Of a stretch of DNA of 64,000 bases, positions 61,904 to 64,000 are shown piece by piece. How positions within the stretch are numbered: position 1 is the stretch's first letter; each line of letters starts with the position of its first letter. Source of the stretch: Rhizobium oryziradicis (lineage in GTDB: Bacteria > Pseudomonadota > Alphaproteobacteria > Rhizobiales > Rhizobiaceae); NCBI RefSeq assembly GCF_001939045.1, contig NZ_MKIM01000027.1:496001-560000 (forward strand), read 5' to 3'. The position numbers and the translations under genes were made by a program. The notes beneath the pieces were generated by a model. It saw nothing but the letters and a program-made list of their open reading frames with translations, searched no databases and was not told where the DNA came from.

Positions 61904-63556
61904 TCAAATCTGCCCTCTGATCTGCGTGAGTGTCCGGGTTGGCGTGATCGCTTCCGCATCCAGTTTGATTTCAATGATCGATGGCTTGCCCGACGCCCGT
62001 GCGCGTTCAAAGGCGGCTTCGAATTCCTCAGTCTTTTCCACCAATTCGCCATGACCGCCATAGGCCACGGCAAAGGCTTTGAAGTCGGGGTTGACCAGAT
62101 CGGTGGCGCTGACCCGGCCCGGATATTCGCGCTCCTGATGCATGCGGATGGTGCCGTAGGTGCCGTTGTTGATCAAAAGCACGATGATCGGCAGATTGTA
62201 GCGCACGGCGGTGATGAATTCCTGCCCGTGCATCATGAAGCAGCCGTCACCGGCAAAGCAGATCACTTCGCGCTCGGGAAACAGCGCCTTGGCGGCCACT
62301 GCTGCGGGCAGACCATAGCCCATGGAGCCGGATGTGGGAGCGGCTTGGGTGTTAAAGCCCTGAAAGCGGTGAAAACGGTGCAGCCATGTGGCATAATTGC
62401 CAGCGCCATTGGTGAAAATCGCGTCTTTTTCGGTGTTGGCTTCGATCCATTGCATGATCGGCCCCATGTGTACGCTACCTGGGCCTGTCATTGGCGGGGT
62501 GGACCAGTTGAGGTAACGGGCGTGCATTTCCTCGGTTCTCGCCGCCCATACCGGTGATATTGGTGCTTCCAGCGTGGCAAGGCCTGCGACAAAATCCTTC
62601 GGGCTTGCGCATATAGCAAGATCGGGGCGATAGACCCGGCCAAGCTCGGATGGATCAGGATAGACATGCACCAGCGTTTGCTTGGGACAGGGGATGTCCA
62701 TCAATGTGTAGGATGATGATGGCATCTCAGAGAACCGCCCGCCAAGCAGCACAATCAGATCAGCCTTTTTGATCTCTTTTGCCAAAGCGGGGTTGATGCC
62801 AATGCCCACGTCACCGGCGTAAGCGGGGTGCAGATGGTCAAACAACATCTGGCGGCGGAAAGAGCAGCCGACCGGCAATTTCCACTGGGTCGCAAAATCC
62901 TCAAAGGATTTGACCGAGGCTTCATCCCAGCGGGTGCCCCCGAGGATAACCATGGGGCGTTTGGCGCTGGCCAGCATCTCGCCAAAGGCTTTGATCTGGT
63001 TGGGGCCGGGGTGCGCTTCCACCGGCATGTAGGGGCGGGCCTCTGGCACTTCGACCTCTTCCACCAGCACGTCTTCGGGCAGGGTCAGCACCACGGGGCC
63101 GGGGCGGCCGGAGGTGGCAATGGCAAAGGCGCGGCTGATAAATTCGGGTATGCGGGCAACGTCGTCAATCTCGCCAACCCATTTGGCAAATTCGGTAAAG
63201 GCGCGGCGGTATTCCACCTCTTGAAAGGCTTCCCGCTCGCGCGCGTCCCGCTGCACCTGACCAATGAATAGGATCATCGGCACCGAATCTTGCTTGGCAA
63301 TGTGCAGGCCAGCAGACGCATTGGTAGCACCGGGGCCGCGCGTGACCATGCAAATGCCCGGCTCTCCGGTCAAGCGCCCCCAGCAATCGGCCATCATGGC
63401 AGCACCACCTTCCTGACGGCAGACCACGGTTTCGATCTGGGTGTCATAAAGTGCATCCAGCACCGCCAGATAGCTCTCGCCGGGCACGCAGGCCACGCGC
63501 TTGACGCCATTGGCTTTCAGGGAGTCGACAATCAATTGTCCGCCGGTCTTTTTCAT
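61904..63556 (-). CDS. thiamine diphosphate-dependent enzyme, acetolactate-synthase-like
   Basis: A 550-residue ThDP enzyme. ATG 63556 is chosen because AAGGAG lies six bases upstream; a longer frame to 63898 overlaps the neighbour gene and is rejected. The N-terminal Pyr domain has the catalytic glutamate region ETVVCRQEGGAAMMADCWGRL and VTRGPGATNASAGLHIAKQDSVPMILF; the PP domain carries the ThDP motif AGDGCFMMHGQEFITAVRYNLPIIVLLINNGTYG. This is the acetohydroxyacid-synthase-like superfamily, but no regulatory small subunit is adjacent, so its true substrate is open. It follows an EamA-type exporter gene in the same operon. Confidence 0.9.
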   Translation of the reverse strand: MKKTGGQLIVDSLKANGVKRVACVPGESYLAVLDALYDTQIETVVCRQEGGAAMMADCWGRLTGEPGICMVTRGPGATNASAGLHIAKQDSVPMILFIGQVQRDAREREAFQEVEYRRAFTEFAKWVGEIDDVARIPEFISRAFAIATSGRPGPVVLTLPEDVLVEEVEVPEARPYMPVEAHPGPNQIKAFGEMLASAKRPMVILGGTRWDEASVKSFEDFATQWKLPVGCSFRRQMLFDHLHPAYAGDVGIGINPALAKEIKKADLIVLLGGRFSEMPSSSYTLMDIPCPKQTLVHVYPDPSELGRVYRPDLAICASPKDFVAGLATLEAPISPVWAARTEEMHARYLNWSTPPMTGPGSVHMGPIMQWIEANTEKDAIFTNGAGNYATWLHRFHRFQGFNTQAAPTSGSMGYGLPAAVAAKALFPEREVICFAGDGCFMMHGQEFITAVRYNLPIIVLLINNGTYGTIRMHQEREYPGRVSATDLVNPDFKAFAVAYGGHGELVEKTEEFEAAFERARASGKPSIIEIKLDAEAITPTRTLTQIRGQI

Positions 63557-63590
63557 GGGCATCTCCTTCAATGATCTGCGTTTCAGCCGG

Positions 63591-64000
63591 TTATGGTTGA
63601 GGTGGTCCGCTGGTATTGGAAACAGGCCTGGAGGCGTGGCGACGCTCCCGCCAGATGATGTACAGGCCGGAGCCGATGATGATGGCGATGCCCAGCCATT
63701 TGAGGGCGTTGGGCAGAGCACCAAACACCAGCCAGCCGAACAGGGTAGCAGTGACAATTTCAAGATATTGCAGCGGTGCCAGCGTTGATGCCGGTGCTGC
63801 GCGATAGGCAAAAACGCCCAAAACTCCACCAATTGCGGCTGTGAACCCGGTGCCCAGCAGCCAGAGAAAGCCGGTGCTATCGGGCCAGACCACAGCAAAT
63901 GCGGCTGGATCGAAACTGTGACCCACCACCATGATCACACCGGAATAGAGTGCAGCCCAGCAGCCGGTTTCAACCTGAATCACAAAGGGGTCCTGATGGC
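63591..64000 (-). CDS. EamA-family transporter, truncated by window edge
   Basis: The frame stays open to the end of the window, so the start lies outside. The visible C-terminal half has helices ALYSGVIMVVGHSFD, FLWLLGTGFTAAIGGVLGVFAYR, ASTLAPLQYLEIVTATLFGWLVFGALP and WLGIAIIIGSGLYIIWRERRHA, matching the second EamA repeat (A-P-L-Q-Y-x-E motif). It ends 34 bases before the ThDP enzyme gene, so the two are probably one operon. The substrate is unknown. Confidence 0.85.
   Translation of the reverse strand, partial: HQDPFVIQVETGCWAALYSGVIMVVGHSFDPAAFAVVWPDSTGFLWLLGTGFTAAIGGVLGVFAYRAAPASTLAPLQYLEIVTATLFGWLVFGALPNALKWLGIAIIIGSGLYIIWRERRHASRPVSNTSGPPQP

Noticed and set aside
63557..63898. Extension of the ThDP enzyme frame upstream
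   Set aside because: Overlaps the EamA gene in another frame and lacks similarity; a strong ribosome-binding site supports the start at 63556.

Overview
The window looks like part of a Rhizobiales chromosome, most likely Rhizobiaceae. The supporting signs are a complete cobalamin-dependent MetH, a BP26-type SIMPL protein beside an Omp25/31-type outer-membrane barrel, a RIME-like palindromic repeat, and a GC-rich coding style. No 16S rRNA or species marker is present, so the genus is not settled.

Region 1 (1-11.9 kb) is accessory DNA. It holds a methyltransferase fragment, a HEPN/Abi-type protein, and a tight three-gene operon (2024-5440) that looks like an ABC-three-component (ABC-3C) conflict system: nuclease-like effector, small middle component, and SMC/Rad50-like ATPase with a zinc hook. 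Next is the early region of a decayed Mu-like prophage (about 5.5-10.4 kb): S24 repressor, Ner, several small genes, a DnaA-HTH-like protein, a frameshifted ParB-like gene and a MuA transposase remnant with a nonsense codon and no catalytic core. A DUF2806 gene follows.

Region 2 (about 11.90-27.87 kb) reads as one integrative mobilizable element of about 16 kb inserted in the 3' end of a CAU-anticodon tRNA gene. A 15-bp piece of the tRNA 3' end (11902-11916) is repeated directly within the intact tRNA (27855-27869), next to a tyrosine integrase. The element carries a HUH Rep-like protein, a serine resolvase, a PD-(D/E)XK-like protein, MobC plus relaxase with a likely oriT, and a large defence operon on the minus strand. 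That operon has a 2090-residue Cap4-like nuclease/STAND NTPase resembling Avs proteins, a 274-residue unknown, and a 264-residue protein with the motif order of an ADP-ribosyltransferase fold. This operon and the ABC-3C operon are the best candidates for under-described biology.

Region 3 (27.9-64 kb) looks like ordinary chromosome. It has a SIMPL protein, Omp, DMT exporter and divergent MocR regulator, secreted nuclease-like protein, FUSC protein, AGE-family isomerase, metH with a candidate upstream operator, GNAT, a secreted metallo-beta-lactamase-fold protein next to a frameshifted LysR gene, an acyltransferase, a P1B-type ATPase with a PP2C phosphatase, a soluble PAS-PAS chemoreceptor, a PotABCD-type ABC transporter, an APC permease with an Fe-dependent alcohol dehydrogenase, a ParA/VirC1-like ATPase, an L,D-transpeptidase, an aldose-epimerase-like protein, a DSP-like phosphatase, RidA, an AT-rich membrane protein, a ThDP enzyme and a partial DMT transporter. 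Three copies of a composite palindromic repeat lie between genes here. No CRISPR array or rRNA was found.
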